Positions 44,037-51,841 of a DNA stretch of 64,000 bases are shown here, in pieces. The DNA is from Acidiphilium sp. PA (GTDB lineage: Bacteria > Pseudomonadota > Alphaproteobacteria > Acetobacterales > Acetobacteraceae), in assembly GCF_026191915.1 (NCBI RefSeq), contig NZ_JAIMBY010000001.1, positions 620,001 to 684,000 of the forward strand. Reading direction: 5' to 3'. Position 1 is the first letter of the stretch. Every line of letters starts with the position of its first letter. The translations under genes and the position numbers were made by a program. A model generated the notes under the pieces. That model made no database searches. It worked only from the letters and a program-made list of their open reading frames with translations, and had not been told where the DNA came from.

Positions 44037-46151
44037 CTAAAACCTATACTTCGCCGTCGCCCCCAAAACAAAATTCCGTCCCGGCGAAGGCTCATAATAC
44101 TGCCCATTATTCGCAGCAACGACGACCGCGCCGACATAGGTCCGGTTGAACAGATTATCGACCCGCGCGAATTCATCGAACCCGAATTTGCCGATCGTCT
44201 GGCGAAACCCGCCGGCGATACCTGCGGTGAAATAGCCGGCGGCGTAGGCGGAGTTCTGATTGTCGACATACATCCGGCTCTGCCACTGGCCATCGACCGA
44301 GGTATAGAAACCGCTGGCCGGATCATGCCAGCTTACCTCGGTAAAGATGCGCTGCTGCGGCACGCCGGGCAGCGCCTTGCCGGCAATCGCGCTGTGCTGG
44401 AAAAACGCCTTCAGCAGCGTGTACGAGCCGTATAATTCGATGTGGTGCGGCAGAAAACTGTCGACACTGGCATCGACACCGTTGCGCCCGGTCTGCCCTT
44501 CGTTGGCATAGGCGGTGCGCCCGTTGTTCGAGGACGATACCACGATCTGATTATTGGTATGAATATGAAACGCCGCAACTTGCACATAGGTGCGCGACCC
44601 GAGCAGGGATTTGATGCCCGCCTCGTAATTCTGGCTGGTGGTCGGCACCAGGGCGGCGTTGAACCCCGCCTCGCCGTTCGGCAGATAGGCGAGCTGGTCG
44701 AGGGTCGGCGTCTCGAACCCTTCGCCATAATCGGCGAACAGATTGGTGGTCGGTGTCAGATGATAGGTCGCGCCCGCGACCAGGCTGGTGTGCGAATAGC
44801 TGACCGAACCGGTGTCATTGGTCAGTTTCGGCGTCACGTACAGATCCTGCACGCTGAAATAATCCTGGCTATGCCGCAAACCGGCGTCGAAAATGATGTT
44901 CGGCGTCAAATTCGCGTTGATTTGCGCATATTCGGCGATGTTGCGCGCAATATCCTGCTCGTTGCGCCGCAACGCACCGACCGTGCCGTAATTATTCACA
45001 TAGCCTTTGCGGTGCTGATCCTCATACCCGAAATCGACCCCCGCGACCGCGGTGATCGGCACGCCCGCGATCTGGTCCTTATGCGTAAATCGCGCGCCGA
45101 CGCCGCCCGATTTGCGCGCGAGATCGACCACCCCGCCGCCGGATGCCGCGAAACTGCCGGTGAACGGCAAATATTGCAGCACGTCGTGGTTCACGTCGTA
45201 TACCAGCAGGCGGATGCTGTTATCGGCATCGATCCGGTGGCGCATGATGAAGCCGAACTGGAAATGCCGCAGCGATTTGCGGGTGTCGAACTTCACCGCG
45301 CCGTTGCCGGCCGCCTGCGGATCGGCATGATATTGCGCCGCCGTCAGCCCGCCGGGATCGAGCGAGCGCGGCTCGTTCAGCGCATCGACCAGCAAGGTAT
45401 AGCTGGTGTCGGCATCGACCTGCACCCGATACTTGCCGTAAAACTGCTGGCGCCGCGCCGCGCTGTGATCGCGATACCCGCCGGAATAGAAATCCGATGC
45501 GTTCATCATGTAGTTGAACGAACCATCGGCGCCGAATTTCCGCGTCCCGCCATAGGATGCGCTGGCCCTCCAACTGCCGTAGCTCGCCGCCAGAATACCG
45601 CCGCTCACGGTCGGCACCGCCGGCCCATCCTTGCTGAAAACCTGGATCACGCCACCAGCGGCGTTGCCGTACAGCACCGAAAACGGCCCGCTCAACACCT
45701 CGATCCGCGATACGTCGCCGAGATCGATCACCTCCGAATCGCCGGTGCCATCGGGTTGCGTCGCCGGCACGCCATCGATCAGGATCTTGACGTTGCGGGT
45801 GCCGAACGCGGTCTGCGCGCCGAACCCGCGCGAGGTGATGCGCACGCCGGTCGCGTAGTTCTGCTGGTTCTGCACATCGATCCCGGGTACCCGGTCGAGG
45901 CTTTCCGACAGGTTCTCCTGCTCGTTCGCCGTACGCACCTGCCGGCCCGTTACGGCGTAGATCGAGACCGGCACATCGAAGCTCGACTGGCGGGTGCGCG
46001 TTGCGCTGACCACGATCCGCTTGATCGCGATCGCCCCCGGCGAGGGAATGATCACCGGCGGCGCGGTCTGCGCCCAGGCAGCCAGCCCGACGGAACAAAG
46101 CGCCGTGCCCGCAAGCAGCGAGACGGCGCCACGCGCCAGCCGTGCCGGCAT
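44037..46151 (-). CDS. TonB-dependent outer-membrane receptor, PqqU/YncD-like
   Basis: 704 residues. Signal peptide (ends LAAWAQ), plug domain (SLDRVPGIDVQNQQNY, ITSRGFGAQTAFGTRN, IDGVPATQPDGTGDSE, RIEVLSGPFSVLYGNAAGG) and 22-strand barrel ending in an aromatic residue (AKYRF). The plug wording, LDPGGLTAAQYHADPQ, RKGYVNNYG, YGEGFETPTLDQLAY and the C-terminal YYEPSPGRN closely follow what I recall of E. coli YncD/PqqU, the PQQ importer. Its ATG shares a base with the formaldehyde dehydrogenase stop, tying it to the xoxF gene set. A lanthanophore receptor is the alternative. Confidence 0.85.
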   Translation of the reverse strand: MPARLARGAVSLLAGTALCSVGLAAWAQTAPPVIIPSPGAIAIKRIVVSATRTRQSSFDVPVSIYAVTGRQVRTANEQENLSESLDRVPGIDVQNQQNYATGVRITSRGFGAQTAFGTRNVKILIDGVPATQPDGTGDSEVIDLGDVSRIEVLSGPFSVLYGNAAGGVIQVFSKDGPAVPTVSGGILAASYGSWRASASYGGTRKFGADGSFNYMMNASDFYSGGYRDHSAARRQQFYGKYRVQVDADTSYTLLVDALNEPRSLDPGGLTAAQYHADPQAAGNGAVKFDTRKSLRHFQFGFIMRHRIDADNSIRLLVYDVNHDVLQYLPFTGSFAASGGGVVDLARKSGGVGARFTHKDQIAGVPITAVAGVDFGYEDQHRKGYVNNYGTVGALRRNEQDIARNIAEYAQINANLTPNIIFDAGLRHSQDYFSVQDLYVTPKLTNDTGSVSYSHTSLVAGATYHLTPTTNLFADYGEGFETPTLDQLAYLPNGEAGFNAALVPTTSQNYEAGIKSLLGSRTYVQVAAFHIHTNNQIVVSSSNNGRTAYANEGQTGRNGVDASVDSFLPHHIELYGSYTLLKAFFQHSAIAGKALPGVPQQRIFTEVSWHDPASGFYTSVDGQWQSRMYVDNQNSAYAAGYFTAGIAGGFRQTIGKFGFDEFARVDNLFNRTYVGAVVVAANNGQYYEPSPGRNFVLGATAKYRF

Positions 46152-47260
46152 CAGTAGACGACGACGCTGCGAATGCTCTCGCCTTTGCGCATCAGCTCGA
46201 ACCCCTCGTTGATCTGTTCGAACGGCAGCACATGCGTGATCAGGTCGTCAATGTTGATTTTGCCATCCATATACCAATCGACGATCTTCGGTACATCGGT
46301 CCGGCCGCGCGCGCCGCCGAACGCCGTGCCGCGCCAGTTGCGCCCGGTCACCAGCTGGAACGGCCGCGTCGAAATCTCCTGCCCGGCGCCGGCCACGCCC
46401 ACGATGATCGAGGTGCCCCAGCCACGATGGCAGCATTCCAGCGCCTGGCGCATCACTTTCACATTGCCGATGCACTCGAAGGAGAAATCGGCCCCGCCGT
46501 CGGTCAGGTTGACCAGATAGGGTACCAGATCCTCGCCGATTTCGGACGGGTTGACGAAATGGGTCAGCCCGAATTTCTCAGCCATCGCCTTGCGGCCGTT
46601 GTTCAGATCGACGCCGATGATCTTGTCGGCGCCTGCAATCCGCGCGCCCTGGATGACGTTCAGCCCGATGCCGCCTAGGCCGAAAATCACCACATTGTCG
46701 CCCGGCTGCACCTTGGCGGTGTTGATCACCGCACCGATGCCGGTCGTCACACCGCAGCCGATGTAGCAGATCTTGTCGAACGGCGCGTCCTCGCGCACCT
46801 TGGCCAGCGCGATTTCCGGCAGCACGGTGAAATTCGCGAAGGTCGAGCAGCCCATATAGTGCATCACCGGCTCACCCTCGCAGGAGAAGCGGCTGGTGCC
46901 GTCCGGCATCACGCCCTTGCCCTGGGTCGCGCGGATCGCGGTGCACAGATTGGTCTTGCGCGACAGGCACGATTTACATTGCCGGCATTCCGGCGTGTAA
47001 AGCGGAATGACGTGATCGCCTTTTTTCAGCGTGGTCACGCCGGGCCCGATATCGACGACGATCCCGGCCCCCTCATGGCCCAGAATCGCCGGGAACAGAC
47101 CTTCGGGGTCCGCGCCGGACAGCGTGTATTCATCGGTATGGCAGATGCCGGTGGCCTTGATTTCCACCAGCACCTCGCCCGCCTTCGGGCCTTCGAGCTT
47201 GACCATGCCGAGGTCGAGCGTCTTGCCTGCTTTCCACGCAATCGCGGCGCGAACGTCCAT
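46151..47260 (-). CDS. frmA: S-(hydroxymethyl)glutathione dehydrogenase (class III alcohol dehydrogenase)
   Basis: 369 residues, zinc-dependent medium-chain dehydrogenase. Catalytic zinc Cys in ATGICHTDEYTLSG and GHEGAG, structural zinc loop CRQCKSCLSRKTNLC, nucleotide motif IFGLGGIGLNVIQGA, and the class III-specific C-terminus FELMRKGESIRSVVVY. It oxidises S-hydroxymethylglutathione to S-formylglutathione with NAD. GGGGA upstream of ATG 47260. It follows gfa by 18 bases and is coupled to the TonB receptor. The S-formylglutathione hydrolase that normally follows is not in the window. Confidence 0.95.
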   Translation of the reverse strand: MDVRAAIAWKAGKTLDLGMVKLEGPKAGEVLVEIKATGICHTDEYTLSGADPEGLFPAILGHEGAGIVVDIGPGVTTLKKGDHVIPLYTPECRQCKSCLSRKTNLCTAIRATQGKGVMPDGTSRFSCEGEPVMHYMGCSTFANFTVLPEIALAKVREDAPFDKICYIGCGVTTGIGAVINTAKVQPGDNVVIFGLGGIGLNVIQGARIAGADKIIGVDLNNGRKAMAEKFGLTHFVNPSEIGEDLVPYLVNLTDGGADFSFECIGNVKVMRQALECCHRGWGTSIIVGVAGAGQEISTRPFQLVTGRNWRGTAFGGARGRTDVPKIVDWYMDGKINIDDLITHVLPFEQINEGFELMRKGESIRSVVVY

Positions 47261-47278
47261 TATCTTCAGTCCCCCTGT

Positions 47279-47851
47279 TTAAGCTGCGAGAGCGCCCGAG
47301 GCTTTCGCCACACTCGTGGCGATAGCGTCCATCAGCGGCGGCGACAAGCAGTCGTACGGCTCAAGGCCGAGTTCCTTCAACCGCGCGCGGATGCCCGCCA
47401 TTTCGGCCGGCGGCGTGCCCTGCTCGATCACCGAGGATACGAAAGCGGCGAATTCCGGCGCCGACCAGCCGGTCTCGTCGGACAGTTCGGTGTGGACGAA
47501 GTCGAGCCCATAGAACGGATGCGCCTTGTTCTCGATCCGGCCGAACATGTGCACGCCGCACTCGCGGCAGGCATGGCGCTGGATGGTCGCGTTGGGATCG
47601 ACGATGTGCAGCTTGCCGCCGTTTTCCGTCACATGCACCGCCTCGCGCGGGACGACAGCGATGATCGCGAATTTCGCGCCGGCCGGCTTCCAGCACTTCG
47701 AGCAGCCACAGGCATGGTTATGCGCTGTCTGCGCATCGATTTTCACGGCCACCTTGTGGCTGGGGCAATGGCAATGCAGCGTGCCGCCCGCAAAGCCGGA
47801 CGCGCCTGGTTTGATCCCGTGATCGATCGACGGGTGAAGAGCGATGGGCAT
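47279..47851 (-). CDS. gfa: S-(hydroxymethyl)glutathione synthase
   Basis: 190 residues, glutathione-dependent formaldehyde-activating enzyme. Zinc-binding Cys residues are in [19 protein letters not shown] and [11 protein letters not shown]. It speeds condensation of formaldehyde with glutathione, making the substrate of the next enzyme in the operon. Length matches the family. GGGAGAA lies before ATG 47851. Confidence 0.94.
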   Translation of the reverse strand: MPIALHPSIDHGIKPGASGFAGGTLHCHCPSHKVAVKIDAQTAHNHACGCSKCWKPAGAKFAIIAVVPREAVHVTENGGKLHIVDPNATIQRHACRECGVHMFGRIENKAHPFYGLDFVHTELSDETGWSAPEFAAFVSSVIEQGTPPAEMAGIRARLKELGLEPYDCLSPPLMDAIATSVAKASGALAA

Positions 47852-47911
47852 GTCTGGTGTTCTCCCGGTTATGTTATGAAAATTGTCGCGACGCGGATCG
47901 GCGGCACGATC

Positions 47912-48679
47912 TCAGTGCTTCGGTGTGCCCTGGTGGACCACCGCAACCGCGCGGGCATCCGTGTATTGGTAGATCGCCTTGATCTGGTGCGGTGTGAAAA
48001 ATCCCGCCCAGCTCGGCATGCCCTTGGCCTTGACCCCGGTCATGGCGATACTGAGGAACTTGCTCTCGGTCATGCCGTTGTTGAGTGAGTTGCGCAGGTT
48101 CGGCGCATAGGAACCACCATCGGCATCCGCGCCGTGGCAACGAAAGCAGTAGGAATTGAACAGTTCGTAGCCCCGGAACACCGTCGGCGTCACTTTATCG
48201 GTTCCCTTCTGAAAGATCGGGAAACTGGTGGTGACCGTCTTGCCCTTCACGGTGTAGGTGAATTTCTGCCCCGATGCTGCGCCGCCGGCTGCGGTGGTGC
48301 CGGGCTTTTTCAAGGTCAGGATCCAGGAAACGATCTCCTTGGTATCGGCCGCACTCAGCTGCGGGTGCGCCGGCATCGGCACATTGCCCCACGTGCCGAC
48401 GTGGCCTTTCATGATCGCGTCGCTCAGCGTCGTCTCCGCCCCGCTCTTGCCGGCAAATTTGGCGGCCACCGCATCGAAGGCCGGCCCCACGATTTTCTGG
48501 TTGATCGCGTGGCACGAAAAGCAGTCACTGCCCTTGGCCAGCATCTCGCCCTTGGGCATCGCGGCCGCCGTGCCGCTGCCTGAGGTATCCGCCGCGTAGC
48601 TGGCCATCGTGACCAGAGCCGCGGCAGCCACGCCAAGCACGCCGGCGCCGACGATGGTGGGGATCGATCTAATCTTCAT
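47912..48679 (-). CDS. Diheme c-type cytochrome, XoxG-like electron acceptor
   Basis: About 255 residues with an export signal (ends MASYAA). Two heme motifs: CFSCH in AKGSDCFSCHAINQKIVGP (a c551/c552-type domain with Met in NVPMPAHP) and CFRCH in LFNSYCFRCHGADADGG (methanol-dehydrogenase cytochrome style). XoxG is normally monoheme; the extra N-terminal heme domain is a fusion. ATG 48679 with AGGA five bases upstream is preferred to the ATG five codons earlier. It sits after the xoxJ-like gene and should take electrons from XoxF. Confidence 0.87.
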   Translation of the reverse strand: MKIRSIPTIVGAGVLGVAAAALVTMASYAADTSGSGTAAAMPKGEMLAKGSDCFSCHAINQKIVGPAFDAVAAKFAGKSGAETTLSDAIMKGHVGTWGNVPMPAHPQLSAADTKEIVSWILTLKKPGTTAAGGAASGQKFTYTVKGKTVTTSFPIFQKGTDKVTPTVFRGYELFNSYCFRCHGADADGGSYAPNLRNSLNNGMTESKFLSIAMTGVKAKGMPSWAGFFTPHQIKAIYQYTDARAVAVVHQGTPKH

Positions 48680-48707
48680 GCGTCCTGCTCTCATCCAGAA
48701 GTTTCAG

Positions 48708-49568
48708 TTACTGATTCGGAAAATTGACGTGCCGCGGGTTCGCCATCAGCTTGACGTCGTATTTCGCAAGCGTTGCGGCGATTTCGGTCTTGTGCGTGGC
48801 AATCACCTTGTCGAGCGCATCCTTCAGGGCCGTATCGTGCTTTCGCACCCCCATCGACATGCCATAGGTGTAGTTCACCGTCGGCAGGCCGGGCCCGTAT
48901 TCCTCGGATGGTACGCGCGCCATCTGCAGATCGGGGTAATCCTTAAGGAAATCGCCGATAGCGGGCTCCCACGTGATCATCACGCCAACCTTGCCGTCCT
49001 GCACCGCCTGCAACAATTCCCGGGGCGAGGCGGTTGGATTGCTGGCGACGTGAAACGGCACCGCATTGCCGATCAGGTCGAGCAGTTTGATCGCGGTTTC
49101 GGGCGTCGTATCCTCCTCGAAGCCGATCTTGACCATTTTGAGCGAGACCGAATTCATCGAGCGGATGTGCAGATGCTTATCCTTGCGGGTGATGAACACG
49201 TAGGACGACCGGTAATACGGCTTGGTGTAACCGTCTTCGTGATCGCCATACGGCAGGTTCATCACGACATCGCATTTGCGCGCGTCGAGATTTTCGGCGA
49301 GGAAATTCGAGTAGCCGCCATGACCGCGATAGCTCGCCCAGGTGTATTCGAGCTTGCGCCCCATCGCCTTGGCGACCAGTTCGGCCACCTTGTTCTCGAA
49401 ACCCTGTCCGGCGCGGTTCGAGTAGGGCAGGTAATCGGGATCGGCACAGACCCGCAGGACGTGGCTGTTTGCGGCAGGCTCGGCATTGGCGGCAGCGGCG
49501 TGCGACACGCCCGCGCCGGCGATGGCCATCGCGCCGAGCATTGCCCAACGAAAAGCCGGATTTTTCAT
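48708..49568 (-). CDS. xoxJ: Periplasmic solute-binding-like protein XoxJ/MxaJ
   Basis: 286 residues, signal peptide (ends GVSHAAA). Type 2 periplasmic-binding fold: LRVCADPDYLPYSNRAGQGFENKVAELVA is the hallmark of the MxaJ/XoxJ branch ('LRVCADPnnLPfSn..gqGFEnkiA'), with VVMNLPYGD and VMITWEPAIGDFL further on. It is encoded between xoxF and the cytochrome, as in methylotrophs, and is thought to help mature or load the dehydrogenase. GGAGTG precedes the ATG. Confidence 0.9.
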   Translation of the reverse strand: MKNPAFRWAMLGAMAIAGAGVSHAAAANAEPAANSHVLRVCADPDYLPYSNRAGQGFENKVAELVAKAMGRKLEYTWASYRGHGGYSNFLAENLDARKCDVVMNLPYGDHEDGYTKPYYRSSYVFITRKDKHLHIRSMNSVSLKMVKIGFEEDTTPETAIKLLDLIGNAVPFHVASNPTASPRELLQAVQDGKVGVMITWEPAIGDFLKDYPDLQMARVPSEEYGPGLPTVNYTYGMSMGVRKHDTALKDALDKVIATHKTEIAATLAKYDVKLMANPRHVNFPNQ

Positions 49569-49670
49569 GGTGTTTCACTCCAATCAGACAGTCGGATACA
49601 CAAGCGGATCGCTCGGGCGGATTGCGCGCCGGACCGCAGGAACCAGACAAACCAAGGCACGGCAAGACAG

Positions 49671-49704
49671 AAAAAACCAGCCCGGGCAGGGGAACCCGGG
49701 CTGG
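49671..49704 (-). terminator. Intrinsic terminator/attenuator after xoxF
   Basis: On the minus strand a perfect 10 bp stem CCAGCCCGGG / CCCGGGCTGG with an 8-base loop is followed at once by six U residues. It lies 15 bp past the xoxF stop and before xoxJ, so it would make xoxF mRNA more abundant than the downstream genes. Confidence 0.85.
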
Positions 49705-49718
49705 ATCGTCAGACGTGA

Positions 49719-51560
49719 TCAGTCCGCACTGGCCACTTTCGAGGGCAGCGCAAACACCATCAACGTACCGCCAAGGTTCGTATAGTCGGTCAGCGTCGCG
49801 TTCAGCCCGACCGCGCCAAGACCTGCACTGGCCTTGTGCAGATTGTCGGCCATGCCGATCGCGGCCCAGCCACCCACGCCACTCAGGATCGCAACATACT
49901 GCTTGCCATCATGCATGTAGGTGATCGGGTTGCCGATGATGCCCGACGGGGTCTTGAACTGATACAGGATTTTGCCCGTCTTCGCGTCGACCGCACGGAA
50001 CATGCCCTTCAGCGTGCCATAGAACGCGAGCCCGCCGCCCGTGGTCATCGCACCGCCCCAATCCTGGAACATATCGTGCTGCTGCCACACGGTCTTGCCG
50101 GTCACCGGGTTGTAGGCAATGAACCGGCCCCGATAGCCGCCCGGGCCCGGGATCATGTTCACGATCGCACCGACGAACGGGAAGCCTGATTTGTACTTCA
50201 CGTTGAACGCCTGATAGCTCATGCACAGGTGGTTCAGCGGCGCATAGAACAGTTTGGTCTGCGGATCGTAGGAAACCGGCTGTTCGTCCTTGTCGCCCTG
50301 CGAAGCCGGGCAGATGTCTTTCACATCCTTGCCATTGCTGGTCATCTTGGCGGGATCGACGATCGGCTCATTGGTTTTCGGGTCGATCCCCGTCGCCCAG
50401 TTCACCGACGGATCGTATTTGTGAATCGCAATCGGCGCGCCGGTTGCGCGGTTCATCACATACGAGAAGCCGTTACGGTCGAAATGCACCAGCGCCGGCA
50501 CGGTCTTGCCGTGATCATCGACATTGGCGAGCACCATTTCATTGACGCCGTCATAATCCCAGCCGTCGTGCGGGGTCATCTGATAGACCCACTTGGCTTC
50601 ACCGGTTTCCGGGTTACGCGCCATGATGGTCATCGACCAGCGGTTCTTGCCGGGGCGCTGGCTCGGGTTCCACGTGCCCGGGTTGCCGGTCCCGTAGTAC
50701 ATGAGGTTCAGCTTCGGATCGTACGAAAACCAGCCCCAGGTCGTGCCGCCGCCGACTTTCCACTCATTGCCCTGCCAGGTCTTGATGCTGGAATGCGCGC
50801 CGATCGGCTTGCCGGTCGCACCGTTGATGGTGTGTGTGGCGCTCATCAGCATGTCCTTGTTCGGACCTTCGCTGTAGGCGCGCCAGACCTGCTTGCCGGT
50901 TTTTGCGTCATAGGCCGTCAGGTAGCCACGTACCCCATATTCACCGCCGGCCACGCCGACGATCACGTTCTTGCCCACCACCATCGGTGCGCCGGTCATG
51001 GTCTGGCCATCCTGCGGATGCGCGTTCTTGGCTTGCCACACGACCTTGCCGGTCTTGGCATCGAGTGCGTAGAGCACACCGTCGAGCGCATCGGCATAGA
51101 CCATGCCGTCGCTGAACGCCGGACCGCGGTTCACCACGTCGCAGCAGGCAACCGGCGGCGCGTTGGAATCATGCGGCGGCTCGAATTTCCAGGCGATCGC
51201 GTCCGGATGATTGAGATCGATCGCATACACGTAATTCGGATACGATGTCTCGTAATACATCATGTTGCCGATCACGATCGGCTGCCCTTCCAGGCCGCGA
51301 TCGGTTCCGGTCGACATCGACCACGCAACCTGCAGATTCTTCACGTTGCTGGTGTTGATCTGTTTCAGCGGGCTGTAGCGCCAGTTATTGTAGGTGCCTG
51401 TCGGCATCACCCAGTTGTCGGGGTTCTTCTGCATCGACGTCAGCGAGGTGCTGGCCGGCGTCTGAGCCTGTGCGCCGAGCACGAAGGCGCCGGCACCGAT
51501 AACGCCCAGCGTCGCCAGCCTGAGCGAACGACTCAGCGACGATCCTCCTAGTTTTGCCAT
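49719..51560 (-). CDS. xoxF: Lanthanide-dependent PQQ methanol dehydrogenase XoxF
   Basis: 613 residues with signal (ends VLGAQAQ). All quinoprotein methanol dehydrogenase landmarks are present: adjacent Cys pair in PVACCDVVNRG, metal-ligand Glu in GGEYGVRGY, Asn in GTGNPGTWN, and PHDGWDYDGVNE with catalytic Asp and the extra Asp two residues on that marks lanthanide-binding XoxF. The PQQ-contact Arg is in FDRNGFSYV. It oxidises methanol (or formaldehyde) in the periplasm. GGAGG is seven bases from ATG 51560. Preceded by a sigma-54 type promoter; followed by a terminator and xoxJ, cytochrome, gfa, frmA and receptor genes. Confidence 0.96.
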   Translation of the reverse strand: MAKLGGSSLSRSLRLATLGVIGAGAFVLGAQAQTPASTSLTSMQKNPDNWVMPTGTYNNWRYSPLKQINTSNVKNLQVAWSMSTGTDRGLEGQPIVIGNMMYYETSYPNYVYAIDLNHPDAIAWKFEPPHDSNAPPVACCDVVNRGPAFSDGMVYADALDGVLYALDAKTGKVVWQAKNAHPQDGQTMTGAPMVVGKNVIVGVAGGEYGVRGYLTAYDAKTGKQVWRAYSEGPNKDMLMSATHTINGATGKPIGAHSSIKTWQGNEWKVGGGTTWGWFSYDPKLNLMYYGTGNPGTWNPSQRPGKNRWSMTIMARNPETGEAKWVYQMTPHDGWDYDGVNEMVLANVDDHGKTVPALVHFDRNGFSYVMNRATGAPIAIHKYDPSVNWATGIDPKTNEPIVDPAKMTSNGKDVKDICPASQGDKDEQPVSYDPQTKLFYAPLNHLCMSYQAFNVKYKSGFPFVGAIVNMIPGPGGYRGRFIAYNPVTGKTVWQQHDMFQDWGGAMTTGGGLAFYGTLKGMFRAVDAKTGKILYQFKTPSGIIGNPITYMHDGKQYVAILSGVGGWAAIGMADNLHKASAGLGAVGLNATLTDYTNLGGTLMVFALPSKVASAD

Positions 51561-51649
51561 TTAATTTCCTCCAGTTACGCGGCCGCGCCGTCAGGCAAAG
51601 TCCGCAAGTCGTTCATTGGGAGCCGGATTTGCCCGGCCGCATTTCCATC

Positions 51650-51666
51650 AGCAAGGATCATGCCAA
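51650..51666 (-). promoter_or_regulatory. Sigma-54 promoter of xoxF
   Basis: On the minus strand TTGGCATG-ATCC-TTGCT matches the consensus YTGGCACG-N4-TTGCW with one mismatch; GG and GC are at the required -24/-12 spacing. Predicted transcription start is about 80 bases before the xoxF ATG. Confidence 0.75.
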
Positions 51667-51739
51667 AACCACCGCTCGTCGCCCGGGTCACTAACTCCAA
51701 GGCGCGCACCCGTTCGACGCCCCTCGCCCATGACAGGTC

Positions 51740-51768
51740 TGTCACGCAGTCTTCAATCCTGCGTGACA
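51740..51768. promoter_or_regulatory. Upstream activator site candidate (perfect 10+10 dyad)
   Basis: TGTCACGCAG-N9-CTGCGTGACA, centred about 100 bp upstream of the sigma-54 promoter and about 90 bp from the activator gene start. A second palindrome TGACAG-GT-CTGTCA (51731-51744) overlaps its left end, repeating the TGTCA half-site. Position and form suit an enhancer-binding protein such as the divergent AcoR-like regulator. Confidence 0.65.
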
Positions 51769-51841
51769 ATATGCCCCAAAAGATGTGACACTCTGCTACA
51801 CTTGCGTGCAGCGGTCGCAATGTTATGTCTGACCGGGAAAA

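Noticed and set aside
44037-46151. TonB receptor as a generic siderophore receptor
   Set aside because: Plug and C-terminal wording fits PqqU/YncD better and no iron-uptake gene is nearby, although without alignment this is a judgement rather than proof.
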